From Dyella_A sp051962475 (GTDB lineage Bacteria; Pseudomonadota; Gammaproteobacteria; Xanthomonadales; Rhodanobacteraceae), in NCBI RefSeq assembly GCF_051962475.1, contig NZ_JBQCCF010000047.1:1-64000 (forward strand): 64,000 nucleotides of DNA. Direction: 5' to 3'. The translations under genes were made by a program, and so were the position numbers. The notes under the pieces were generated by a model. The model saw only the letters and a program-made list of their open reading frames with translations, made no database searches and was not told the DNA's origin. Within the stretch, counting starts at the first letter, position 1, and every line of letters starts with the position of its first letter. Below, piece by piece: positions 50,813 to 61,240 of this stretch.

Positions 50813-51913
50813 ATGCAATTCAGCATCCAACGAGAAGCCCTGCTCAAGCCGCTTCAGCAGGTCGTGGGCGTCGTCGAACGTCGCCAGACCCTGCCGGTTC
50901 TTGCCAACCTGTTGGTTCGGGTTGCCGACGGCCGCGTTTCCCTCACCGGCACCGACCTGGAAGTGGAAATGGTCGCCGGCACGGCGGCGGATAAGCTGGC
51001 AGACGGTGAAGTCACCATCCCCGCTCGCAAGCTGTTCGATATCGTGCGCGCGCTGCCTGACGGAGCGCAGATCGAGCTGAAGCTCAACGGCGATCGCGTG
51101 GCGCTCAACGCGGGTCGCAGCCGCTTCACCCTGGCGACCTTGCCCGCGTCGGAGTTTCCGACCATCGACGAGATCGAACTGGTCGAAAAGGTCAGCCTGC
51201 CCGAAGAGGTACTCAAAGACCTGATGGAGCGCACGGCGTTCGCCATGGCCAACCAGGACGTGCGGTACTACCTCAACGGCATGCTGCTCGACCTGCAGGA
51301 ACACACCCTACGCTGCGTGGCTACCGACGGCCACCGGCTGGCGCTGAAGGAGACGCAGCTTGAGAGCTCCGTTTCGGCACGGCGACAGATCATCATTCCG
51401 CGCAAGGGCGTGAATGAACTGATCGGCCTGTTCGAGACCGGCGACGGCACGGTGGAGCTCGAGTTCGGCCGCAACCACCTGCGCGTGCGACGCGGCGAAG
51501 TGGTGTTCACGTCCAAGCTGATCGACGGCCGTTTCCCCGACTACGAGGCGGTGATTCCGCTCGGTGCGGACAAGCGCGCCACGCTCGATCGCGAAGTGCT
51601 GCGCGGTGCGCTGCAGCGCGCGGCGATTCTCTCCAACGAGAAGTACCGGGGCGTCAAGCTGGAGCTGTCGCCCGGCAAGCTGCGCATCGTGGCGCACAAC
51701 CCGGAGCAGGAAGAAGCGGTGGAAGAGGTCGAGGCCGACACCTCGGTGTCCGATCTCGCTGTCGGTTTCAACGTCGGTTACCTGCTCGATGCGCTTGCTG
51801 CACTGCGCGGCGAACGCGCACGGCTGAACCTGCGCGATGCGCAGTCCAGCTGCCTGGTGCAGGAAGACGACAACGACCAGTCCCGGCACGTGATCATGCC
51901 GCTGCGTCTCTGA
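50813..51913 (+). CDS. dnaN: DNA polymerase III sliding clamp (beta subunit)
   Basis: A 366-residue clamp with three similar domains, full length. It begins MQFSIQREALLKPLQQVVGV and has the expected internal stretch TLPVLANLLVRV, and it ends in RHVIMPLRL, the typical C terminus of DnaN that lies near the hydrophobic binding cleft. The ATG at 50813 matches the family start; the longer frame to 50741 reaches into the origin. A perfect 12-bp hairpin terminator separates it from recF. Confidence 0.98.
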   Translation: MQFSIQREALLKPLQQVVGVVERRQTLPVLANLLVRVADGRVSLTGTDLEVEMVAGTAADKLADGEVTIPARKLFDIVRALPDGAQIELKLNGDRVALNAGRSRFTLATLPASEFPTIDEIELVEKVSLPEEVLKDLMERTAFAMANQDVRYYLNGMLLDLQEHTLRCVATDGHRLALKETQLESSVSARRQIIIPRKGVNELIGLFETGDGTVELEFGRNHLRVRRGEVVFTSKLIDGRFPDYEAVIPLGADKRATLDREVLRGALQRAAILSNEKYRGVKLELSPGKLRIVAHNPEQEEAVEEVEADTSVSDLAVGFNVGYLLDALAALRGERARLNLRDAQSSCLVQEDDNDQSRHVIMPLRL

Positions 51914-51957
51914 CGCCGGAGCGCGTGCACTTCCCCCGCCGCACCTGCGCTGTCGCC

Positions 51958-51997
51958 GAACGCCGGAGCCGTCCTCAGACGCTCCGGCGTTCTTCTT
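51958..51997 (+). terminator. Terminator between dnaN and recF
   Basis: A perfect 12-bp stem (51958-51969 with 51981-51992) with an 11-nt loop is followed by TTCTTT. It lies before recF, so recF and dnaN may not be a simple operon. Confidence 0.8.
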
Positions 51998-52010
51998 TGG
52001 GAGCGCTGTC

Positions 52011-53084
52011 ATGAGGCTGAGCCAGCTTCGTGTGCAGGGCTTGCGTTGCCTGGCGGACGTGAGTCTTGAGCTCGGTCCGGACGTCAACGTGTTCGTCGGT
52101 GCCAATGGTGCGGGAAAGACCAGCTTGCTCGAAGCGGTGTTCCTGCTTTCCCATGGACGCTCGTTTCGGGCAGGTGCCAGGGATGCGCTGCTGCAAAGGG
52201 GAGCGGGTTCGCTATCGATCTATGCGGAGCTGACCAGTGCCGACTCCGCAGCGCTGCGGGTGGGACTCGGTCGGGAAGGGTCGCGCTGGCTGGCGCGGCT
52301 GGACGGGCAGACCGTGCCGATCTCCCAGCTGGTGAGTGCGTGCGCGGTGGTGAGTTTTGATCCGGGCTCGCATGCGTTGATCGCCGCGGGTGCCGAGGAG
52401 CGCAGGCGATTTCTCGACTGGGGCGTGTTCCACGTGGAACACGAATTCCTGGACCTTTGGCGCCGGTACCAGCGCGCTCTCAAACAGCGCAACAGCCTGC
52501 TGCGGGCTGGAGAGCCGTTCGCGAATCTCTACGCCCCTTGGGAACAGGAGCTTGAGAGCACGGCGGAGCCGATCGGCACTTGGCGCGAGCGTTATGTGGA
52601 CGAGTTGCGCGTCCTGGTGGCCGGATACGCTGCTCAGCTGGTGCCTGAGCTGGGCGCCGTCGATCTTCGCTATCGCCAGGGCTGGGGCGACGGTCTGGCG
52701 CTGGGGGAGGTGCTCGGAACCCAGCGTGGTCGCGACATGGCTCGCGGGCACACCACGCAAGGGGCTCATCGGGCGGACTGGACGATAGCGTACGAGCATG
52801 CGCCTCTACGCGAGCATCTATCGCGTGGTCAGGAGAAGCTTACCGCCGTAGCTTGCCTGTTGGCTCAGGCGGAGCTCTATGCGACGCATGCCGGTGAATG
52901 GCCCATCGTTTGTATCGACGATCTCGCCTCGGAACTGGATGCTCGCCACCAGGCGGCCCTTATCGATCAGCTTCGCGCCGCTAAGGCGCAGGTTCTTGTC
53001 ACTGGCACCGATTGTCCGGTTGCATTGCGCTCCGATGCTCGCTTGTTCCACGTGGAACAGGGCAGGGTGAGCCCCCTGCTATAA
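52011..53084 (+). CDS. recF: DNA recombination/repair protein RecF
   Basis: A 357-residue SMC-like ATPase acting with RecO and RecR at single-strand gaps. Walker A is GANGAGKTS (residues 30-38), the signature motif is LSRGQEKLTAVA and Walker B is CIDDLASELD. All are intact. Two parS palindromes lie in its coding sequence, in codons for FHVEH (near residue 141) and FHVEQ (near residue 347). The FHVE stretches are found in RecF proteins elsewhere, so the sites use already conserved residues. The gyrB extended -10 overlaps its 3' end. Confidence 0.96.
   Translation: MRLSQLRVQGLRCLADVSLELGPDVNVFVGANGAGKTSLLEAVFLLSHGRSFRAGARDALLQRGAGSLSIYAELTSADSAALRVGLGREGSRWLARLDGQTVPISQLVSACAVVSFDPGSHALIAAGAEERRRFLDWGVFHVEHEFLDLWRRYQRALKQRNSLLRAGEPFANLYAPWEQELESTAEPIGTWRERYVDELRVLVAGYAAQLVPELGAVDLRYRQGWGDGLALGEVLGTQRGRDMARGHTTQGAHRADWTIAYEHAPLREHLSRGQEKLTAVACLLAQAELYATHAGEWPIVCIDDLASELDARHQAALIDQLRAAKAQVLVTGTDCPVALRSDARLFHVEQGRVSPLL
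52426..52441 (+). promoter_or_regulatory. parS site 1 (inside recF)
   Basis: TGTTCCACGTGGAACA is a perfect 16-bp palindrome identical to the form of parS used in Pseudomonas, and two symmetric changes from the Bacillus form. It is a likely binding site of the ParB at 4892-5761, 1.8 kb from oriC. Confidence 0.88.
53044..53059 (+). promoter_or_regulatory. parS site 2 (inside recF)
   Basis: A second copy of TGTTCCACGTGGAACA, identical over all 16 positions and in the same reading frame relative to recF, 618 nt downstream of site 1 and about 2.4 kb from oriC. Confidence 0.88.
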
Positions 53085-53085
53085 T
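53077..53085 (+). promoter_or_regulatory. Extended -10 promoter for gyrB
   Basis: TGCTATAAT is a perfect extended -10 (TGnTATAAT) overlapping the last codons of recF, about 75 nt before the gyrB start. No good -35 was found, as is usual for extended -10 promoters. gyrB promoters often respond to supercoiling; nothing here shows this directly. Confidence 0.65.
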
Positions 53086-53160
53086 TTATCGGTTAGACCC
53101 TAGCCGGCCCATCAAGGCGCCATGCCGGACGGGTTCCCGGCGCCGGAGATCAGTCACTGC

Positions 53161-55581
<2,421 letters not shown>

Positions 55582-55604
55582 CCGACATCGGCAGCGTATT
55601 ATTA

Positions 55605-55643
55605 CGGCGGCGTTCATCCACGATGGCGCCGCCGCAAATTTTT
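55605..55643 (+). terminator. Terminator after gyrB
   Basis: Stem CGGCGGCG/CGCCGCCG (55605-55612 with 55627-55634) with a 14-nt loop, then CAAATTTTTG. It lies 24 nt after the gyrB stop. Confidence 0.75.
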
Positions 55644-55802
55644 GCGCGTTTCCGGATGCAGAAGTCGATACGGGCGCGCATGCTAAACGTTTGATTTTTA
55701 TAAAGACATCATGCGGCGGCGCGACTTGTTATCGGTTGCATGTGCCGTTAGTCTTGGCGATCCCCTTACGCCGTCGTGCGTAAACCCGACAAGAGGACAG
55801 CC

Positions 55803-57089
55803 ATGAAGCATGCCCCCCTGTTCAAGATGCTGGCAGGCGCCACCCTTGCTCTGACCATCGCCGCCACGCCGGCCATGGCTCATGCCCATGCCGAGAAGGA
55901 AAAGAAGGAGGCGCTGTACCCCAACGCGACCCGTAAGGAGCCCAAGCTCGATCTGACCAGTTCCAAGGATCAGAAGGCGCTCAACGAGGGTCTGGACGCG
56001 GTGAACTCGGGTGATGCGGCCAAGGCATCGCAGATCCTGCAGCCAATCGTCGACAGCAGCAAAAGCAAATACGCCCAGGCACTGGCTCTGCAGGGTCTGG
56101 CCAACGTCAAGTACAACGCCGGCGATCTCAAGGGTGCCATCGCCCTCCTGAGCCAGGCCATCGACAACGGCGTGCTGCCGAACGACACCTACTTCCAGCT
56201 GCAGTACGAACTTGCCCAGTTCCAGCTTGCCGATGAGCAGTACCAGCCGGCCATCGACACGATTGCCAAGTGGCGTAGCGAGGGTAAGAAGGACACTGCC
56301 GAGTCGCACGCGCTCGAGGGCAATGCGTATTACCGCCTCGAAAAATATCCCGAGGCGATCGCTGCGATGAAGCAGGCCTTGTCGATGACCGACAAGCCGC
56401 AGAGCAGCTGGAACCAGATCCTGATGGCCAGCTACGCCGAGTCCGGCCAGAACGATCAGGCCGCCCAGCTTGCCGAGCAGCAGCTCGCCGCCAATCCGAA
56501 CGACACCACGGCCCTCAACAACGCCGTTGCCGTGATGATGCAGGCGCAGAAGTACCCGGAGGCGATCGCCCTGATGGAAAAGGCGAAGGCCCAGGGTGCG
56601 CTGAAGAGCGAGAAGGACTACGTCAACCTCGCTAAGCTCTATCTCATCACCGGTCAGAATTCGGACGATCCGAAGTCCAACGCCAGCAAGGCCGTGCAGA
56701 CGCTCGATGAGGGCATGAGCAAGGGTGTGGTGCCCTCGTCTTACGACAATTACAAGCTGCTCGGTGACGCAAATTACGTGAGCGGCAACGAGAGCAGAGC
56801 GATCGACGCTTACAAGAAGGCGATGCCGATGGGCAAGGATGGCGAAGCTGCCGTCCGCGCCGGTCAGTTGCTCCTTTCGCAGAACAAGTACAGCGAGGCG
56901 CGCACGCTCATCCAGCAGGGCATCGCCAAGGGCGTCCAGCACCGTGGTTCGGCGTACATGCTGTTGGCGGAGTCGGAGCGGGGCCTGAAGAACAAGCCTG
57001 CTGCCATCGCTGCCATGAAACAGGCAGCACAGGATCCGGAAACTGCTGCGAAGGCCAAGGACTGGTTGAAGAAGGCTGGAGCCAAGTAA
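55803..57089 (+). CDS. Exported tetratricopeptide-repeat protein
   Basis: A 428-residue protein with a signal peptide ending in TPAMAHAHA. Helical TPR-like repeats run over most of the length (YRLEKYPEAIAAMKQALSM; YPEAIALMEKAKAQGALKS; YVSGNESRAIDAYKKAM; GLKNKPAAIAAMKQAAQDPE). TPR proteins act as scaffolds; this one would work in the periplasm. It lies between gyrB and tonB with about 200 nt on each side. The ATG at 55803 has AGAGGACAG upstream. A candidate -10 TATAAA is at 55699. A role in TonB-linked transport is suggested only by position. Confidence 0.85.
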   Translation: MKHAPLFKMLAGATLALTIAATPAMAHAHAEKEKKEALYPNATRKEPKLDLTSSKDQKALNEGLDAVNSGDAAKASQILQPIVDSSKSKYAQALALQGLANVKYNAGDLKGAIALLSQAIDNGVLPNDTYFQLQYELAQFQLADEQYQPAIDTIAKWRSEGKKDTAESHALEGNAYYRLEKYPEAIAAMKQALSMTDKPQSSWNQILMASYAESGQNDQAAQLAEQQLAANPNDTTALNNAVAVMMQAQKYPEAIALMEKAKAQGALKSEKDYVNLAKLYLITGQNSDDPKSNASKAVQTLDEGMSKGVVPSSYDNYKLLGDANYVSGNESRAIDAYKKAMPMGKDGEAAVRAGQLLLSQNKYSEARTLIQQGIAKGVQHRGSAYMLLAESERGLKNKPAAIAAMKQAAQDPETAAKAKDWLKKAGAK

Positions 57090-57290
57090 GGACACAAGGT
57101 GTTGTTCTCGGGGGCAAATGGACGTCCAAACCATGCGTCCGGGAGCTATACAAACGCCTTGTGCTGATGTACCGTTGAAATCTTTCCGCGCGCGAAAAAT
57201 AGTGCCGTAATCCGTTGCTTCAAGGCGCGAATTACGGGTCAAGCGCTGCGGCAAACGCCCACCGATCGACTAGCTTCAAGATAGTGACAG

Positions 57291-57950
57291 ATGGCCTCAC
57301 GCAACGAAGAACTCGACAACAAGTCGTTCAATTGGAGGCGCACCTGGGCGTTGGCAGCTGCCATCGCGCTGCATTCCTTCGCGTTCCTGATGCTGGTGGC
57401 GCCCATGGCGCCGCCCAAGCAGGCACAGAAAGAGAAGGATAAGGTCGTCCAGGTCAACTTCATCGAACCGCCGCCGCCCCCGCCGCCCCCGCCGCCCCCG
57501 CCGCCGGAGCCGCCCAAGCAGCCGCCGCCGAAGATCATCCAGCAGAAGACTCCGCCGCCTACCCCGCCGCCGCCGGCTCCGCCGCCGGCCGTGGATGAGG
57601 CGACGACGAATCCTGCGCCGCCGGTTCCTCCTGCGCCGCCTGCACCGCCGGCTCCGCCGTCGGACATCACGGCCAGCCAGGATCTGAGCTACAACAGCCG
57701 CATGCAGCCGCGCTACCCGCCACAGGCGATTCGCCAGCGGCATGAGGGTACGGTGACCCTGCTCATTCTCGTGGCCGTCGATGGCACGGTGAAGGACGTC
57801 AAGGTGGACGTCTCCAGTGGCTACCGCGAGCTTGATCGTGCAGCAATGGATGCGGCACGTCGTTGGCGCTTCAACCCGACCATTCGCAATGGGCAGAAGG
57901 TTGAGGGCTATGCCCGCGTCCCGGTCAATTTCAACCTCAATCAGCTGTAA
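57291..57950 (+). CDS. tonB: TonB energy transducer
   Basis: A 219-residue protein. The N-terminal anchor contains ALAAAIALHSFAFLMLVAP with the His expected in the TonB membrane helix. A Pro-rich spacer follows, beginning with a run of 13 prolines (residues 60-72). The C-terminal domain includes RMQPRYPPQAIRQRHEG and the late WRFNPTIRNGQKV pattern. It spans the periplasm and passes proton-motive energy from ExbBD to outer-membrane receptors such as the one at 9.4 kb. It heads the tonB-exbB-exbD-exbD cluster. The 201 nt before it contain only a short inverted repeat near 57204-57240. Confidence 0.95.
   Translation: MASRNEELDNKSFNWRRTWALAAAIALHSFAFLMLVAPMAPPKQAQKEKDKVVQVNFIEPPPPPPPPPPPPPEPPKQPPPKIIQQKTPPPTPPPPAPPPAVDEATTNPAPPVPPAPPAPPAPPSDITASQDLSYNSRMQPRYPPQAIRQRHEGTVTLLILVAVDGTVKDVKVDVSSGYRELDRAAMDAARRWRFNPTIRNGQKVEGYARVPVNFNLNQL
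57468..57506 (+). repeat. Triplet-based proline repeat in tonB
   Basis: Thirteen consecutive Pro codons built mostly from a CCG CCG CCC nine-base unit repeated about four times. Unit gain or loss would keep the frame and change the spacer length. Confidence 0.75.
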
Positions 57951-57997
57951 TCCCCATTACAGTTACAGTTCACGCTTGACTTCCCAAGGGTAGCGTT

Positions 57998-58732
57998 ATG
58001 TTCCAACAGACCTCTGCACCACTGACCAACTCCGAAGCCATGAAGCAGATGGGCTTCGGTGACCTCATCCACAACCTCGACCCGATCGGCTGGATCGTGC
58101 TGGTCACGCTCGTGATCATGTCGGTGTCCTCGTGGTACTTCATCGTGGCCAACGCGATCCGCAACGCGATGGTCCGTTCGCGAGCGGACAAGGTGATCGA
58201 CGGCTTCTGGAACACCAGTTCCACCCAGGAAGCCATCCGTGAGCTCGAGGCGCAGCCTAAGGGCGAACCGTTCTCGAAGATCGCGCTCGACGCCGCCTCG
58301 GCCGTGGCCCATCACCAGCAGGCCGGTGCTTCGGGCAACGGTCTGGCCCAGACGCTCAGCCGTTCCGAGTTCATCGACCGCGCCCTGCGTCAGGCCGTTG
58401 CTCGCGAGAGCCTGCGTCTGGAAGGTGGCCTGACCCTGCTCGCTACGGTCGGTTCGTCCGCGCCGTTCGTGGGTCTGCTCGGTACCGTGTGGGGCATCTA
58501 CAACGCGCTGATCGGCATCGCCGCGGCGGGTAATGCCTCGATGACGGCCGTGGCCGGTCCGGTGGGTGAGGCGCTGATCATGACCGCGATCGGTCTGTTC
58601 ACCGCGATCCCGGCCGTGCTTGCGTACAACTTCTTCAACCGCGCCAACCGCCTGACCTACGCGCAGTTCGACGAGTTCGCGCACGACCTGCACGACTTCT
58701 TCGCCACCGGCGCCCGCGTCGAAGGCAAGTGA
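57998..58732 (+). CDS. exbB: ExbB proton-channel protein
   Basis: A 244-residue MotA/TolQ/ExbB family protein with three membrane helices. The conserved second-third helix region is LRLEGGLTLLATVGSSAPFV, then GLLGTVWGIYNALIGIAAAG and TAIGLFTAIPAVLAYNFFNR. It forms the pentameric motor channel with ExbD around TonB. It lies 47 nt after tonB and 11 nt before the first exbD. Confidence 0.95.
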   Translation: MFQQTSAPLTNSEAMKQMGFGDLIHNLDPIGWIVLVTLVIMSVSSWYFIVANAIRNAMVRSRADKVIDGFWNTSSTQEAIRELEAQPKGEPFSKIALDAASAVAHHQQAGASGNGLAQTLSRSEFIDRALRQAVARESLRLEGGLTLLATVGSSAPFVGLLGTVWGIYNALIGIAAAGNASMTAVAGPVGEALIMTAIGLFTAIPAVLAYNFFNRANRLTYAQFDEFAHDLHDFFATGARVEGK

Positions 58733-58743
58733 GGGCCTGACCC

Positions 58744-59157
58744 ATGGCAATGAGCACCGGTGGAAGTTCCGGCGGTCCGATGTCGGAAATCAACGTCACG
58801 CCGCTGGTCGACGTGATGCTGGTGCTGTTGATTATCTTCATGATCACGGCACCGCTGGCCAGCCACAGGATTGACGTCAAGCTACCCACGGCCAATCCGA
58901 AGGCGACCGACGACAAGCACATCGAGCCGATGGACCTGGCCGTGACGCCTGACGGCGCGATGTATCTGGACGACCGGGAAGTCGACGAGAACCAGCTGAA
59001 GGCGGCGTTTGCCGTGGCAGCTTCCAAGTCGCCCCAGCCGGAACTCCAGATCCGCGCCGACAAGACGACCGAGTACAAGATCGTGAAGAAGATCCTCTCC
59101 GATGCGAAGGGCCAGGGCATGGTCCACGTCGGCTTCATCACGACGGGCAAGGAGTAA
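58744..59157 (+). CDS. exbD1: ExbD family protein (first copy)
   Basis: A 137-residue protein with one N-terminal helix that carries the proton-path Asp: INVTPLVDVMLVLLIIFMIT. A periplasmic domain follows with the DQPLHLRADK-type ending QIRADKTTEYKIVKKIL. It pairs with ExbB. The second exbD follows 5 nt later. Xanthomonas has the same tandem pair, where the two copies have different roles. Confidence 0.94.
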   Translation: MAMSTGGSSGGPMSEINVTPLVDVMLVLLIIFMITAPLASHRIDVKLPTANPKATDDKHIEPMDLAVTPDGAMYLDDREVDENQLKAAFAVAASKSPQPELQIRADKTTEYKIVKKILSDAKGQGMVHVGFITTGKE

Positions 59158-59162
59158 AGACC

Positions 59163-59567
59163 ATGGCTTTCAGTACTGGAAGCGGCAAGGGTCCGATGGC
59201 CGACATCAACGTCACGCCGCTGGTCGACGTGATGTTGGTGCTGCTGATCATCTTCATGCTCACCGCGCCCATCGTGACGCACGATGTGAAGATCGATCTG
59301 CCGCAGCCGACCAACAACCCGCCGCCGGATACCGATCACCTGGATCCGATCAGCCTGAAGATCGACGCGTCCGGTTCGCTGTACTGGAACGACGTGCCGG
59401 TCGACGAAAGCGGCATGCGGGCACAGATGGCGGTAATCTCGCAGCAGACCAATCAGCCGGAGATCCAGATCAACGCCGACGATGCGGTGGCCTACGAATA
59501 TGTGGCCCGCGCGCTGGCGGATGCGAAGAGCTACGGCTTGACCAAGATCGGATTCACCGAACAGTAA
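59163..59567 (+). CDS. exbD2: ExbD family protein (second copy)
   Basis: A 134-residue paralog of the preceding gene. The membrane segment DINVTPLVDVMLVLLIIFML is almost identical, while the periplasmic half differs (LPQPTNNPPPDTDHLDPISL here). In Xanthomonas campestris the second copy is dispensable for iron uptake but needed for other TonB-linked functions. A strong terminator closes the cluster. Confidence 0.93.
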   Translation: MAFSTGSGKGPMADINVTPLVDVMLVLLIIFMLTAPIVTHDVKIDLPQPTNNPPPDTDHLDPISLKIDASGSLYWNDVPVDESGMRAQMAVISQQTNQPEIQINADDAVAYEYVARALADAKSYGLTKIGFTEQ

Positions 59568-59600
59568 ATCGCTACGGTCGATGTCCGGACGCAATTACGA

Positions 59601-59628
59601 AAAACCCCCGCTTCGGCGGGGGTTTTTT
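59601..59628 (+). terminator. Rho-independent terminator after the tonB-exbBDD cluster
   Basis: A perfect 7-bp stem, CCCCCGC/GCGGGGG, with a TTCG tetraloop and a six-T tail. The A tract before it can also serve pdxJ from the other side. Confidence 0.93.
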
Positions 59629-59675
59629 GTTGGGGTTACCGCATCGCGTTGCCGATGCGCTGCGGGCAGCGATCC

Positions 59676-60419
59676 TCAGTCGAGGATCTGGCGATACCGT
59701 CGAACGGTGGGCGCCAAGCCATCGTAGAGCGCCTCGCCGATCAGCGCGTGACCAATGGAAACCTCGGCCAAGCCGGGAATCGCCGCCTTGAAGGTGCCCA
59801 GGTTCGCCTGGCTCAGATCGTGTCCCGCGTTCACCGCGAGCCCGGCCTGCTGCGCGCGCCGCGCCGTCTCCACACATCGCGCCAGCTCGACATCGACATG
59901 GCCGCGGGCGAACGCGTGGGCATATGGCCCGGTATAGATCTCGACGCGCTGGGCGCCGATCCGTACCGCTGCCTCGAACTGCACCGTGCCGGCATCGACG
60001 AACAGGCTCACGCGGCATCCCATCTCCCGAAACTCAGCCACCAGCGGCGCCAGCCGATCGGCGTCGCGGTCCAGGTCGAAACCGTGATCGGAGGTGATCT
60101 GCCCGTCGCTGTCCGGCACCAGGGTGATCTGGGTCGGGCGGACTTCCCTGGCCAAGGCCACCAGGCCGGGGTACTCATCGCGTGGCGGCGCGAAAGGGTT
60201 GCCCTCGATGTTGTACTCGACCCGGCCGCGCAACAGCTGTGCCAGCAGGCGCACGTCGTCGGGCCGGATATGCCGCTGGTCGGGGCGCGGATGCACCGTG
60301 ATACCGCCACAGCCCGCTTCGATGCAGGTATGCGCCGCGCGGGCGAGGGACGGTTCGTCGCCGCCGCGCGAATTGCGCAGCACCGCGATCTTGTTGAGGT
60401 TGACGCTGAGCAGAGTCAT
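59676..60419 (-). CDS. pdxJ: Pyridoxine 5'-phosphate synthase
   Basis: A 247-residue TIM-barrel enzyme making pyridoxine 5'-phosphate from aminoacetone phosphate and deoxyxylulose 5-phosphate. Signatures are SVNLNKIAVLRNSRGG, GITVHPRPDQRHI, YNIEGNP, LVPDSDGQITSDHGFDL and the late AVNAGHDLSQANLGTF. It is convergent with the exb cluster, as in Xanthomonas. The start at 60419 (MTLLSVNLNKIA) is the usual one. Confidence 0.96.
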   Translation of the reverse strand: MTLLSVNLNKIAVLRNSRGGDEPSLARAAHTCIEAGCGGITVHPRPDQRHIRPDDVRLLAQLLRGRVEYNIEGNPFAPPRDEYPGLVALAREVRPTQITLVPDSDGQITSDHGFDLDRDADRLAPLVAEFREMGCRVSLFVDAGTVQFEAAVRIGAQRVEIYTGPYAHAFARGHVDVELARCVETARRAQQAGLAVNAGHDLSQANLGTFKAAIPGLAEVSIGHALIGEALYDGLAPTVRRYRQILD

Positions 60420-60509
60420 GGAGGGCAAACCAGCAGTCACGGAGAAGCCCGCGCGTCGATATCGGCGCTGCGGCGGACGCCAAGAGTACGCCAACGAGAG
60501 CCATGTGGA

Positions 60510-61154
60510 TCAGCCGGACTCGCCGCGCCAGCGCAGTTGCATAGGCGGTCCATGCCAAGCGATCGCACTCACCCAGCCGGGTTCCAGGGACAGCTCTTGC
60601 AGCTGCCATGACGCCAACGACTCGTCGCCGAACTCGCGCAGCACCGGCGCGGCTTCCCCCAGCTCCACCACCACGCGATGCAAGCCGTACGCGAGCCCGC
60701 GGCCTTCGGCCTTCAGCAAGGCTTCCTTGAGTGTCCAGAGCCGCAGGAACGCCGGCGCCCGATCAGCGGCCGGCAGCGCACACAGTGTCTGTACTTCCTG
60801 CGGTGCAAAGAAGCGCTGCGCCAGCGCCAGGACGTCCCGCGCGCCGCGCCGCTGCCGATGCTCCAGATCGATCCCCGGCTGGACGTGTCGTGCGATCGCC
60901 ACCAGCGCGCGGCCCCCGCTGTGCGACCAGTTGAAACGCAGCGCCTCGCGGTGCGGACCGGCGAGCTCGGGCCGGCCGTGCGCCGAGTCAGTTAGTACGA
61001 CCTGCTCAGCGGCATAGCCCAGGTAACGTCCCAGCAGCTGGCGCAACGGCGCGCGCCCCGCGGTGTGGTCGTGCGGTATTGTCCAGAGATGAATCTCGTC
61101 ATCGCGTAGGCCCTCTGCTAGTTTGAGGACGGTCGGCGGTTGGCCATCGGTCAT
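60510..61154 (-). CDS. 4'-phosphopantetheinyl transferase
   Basis: A 214-residue Sfp/AcpT-type enzyme that loads phosphopantetheine on carrier proteins. The magnesium site is QPGIDLEHR and the second motif is LWTLKEALLKAEGRGL, with the usual substrate-binding RFNWSHSGGRALVAI before them. All key residues are present. The target carrier is unknown; no PKS or NRPS gene is in the window, and a primary ACP or aryl-polyene-type system is possible. It precedes pdxJ by 90 nt on the same strand and diverges from the sensor kinase (86-nt gap). Confidence 0.92.
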   Translation of the reverse strand: MTDGQPPTVLKLAEGLRDDEIHLWTIPHDHTAGRAPLRQLLGRYLGYAAEQVVLTDSAHGRPELAGPHREALRFNWSHSGGRALVAIARHVQPGIDLEHRQRRGARDVLALAQRFFAPQEVQTLCALPAADRAPAFLRLWTLKEALLKAEGRGLAYGLHRVVVELGEAAPVLREFGDESLASWQLQELSLEPGWVSAIAWHGPPMQLRWRGESG

Positions 61155-61240
61155 GCCGGCATGGTGCCGTCCCCGAGCGGGTCCGCACAAGAACCGGGAT
61201 TTCGCGCGGCGAAAGCGCACGCATCGGGCGAGGGTAGAAC

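Noticed and set aside
55684..55691. AAACGTTT core before the TPR gene, resembling the centre of a LacI operator
   Set aside because: Only the 8-bp core matches and the flanks are not palindromic; likely chance in an AT-rich promoter region.
55698..57254. A 518-codon antisense frame over the TPR gene
   Set aside because: Low-complexity Leu/Arg/Gly/Val product; the sense frame has a signal peptide, TPR repeats and a ribosome-binding site.
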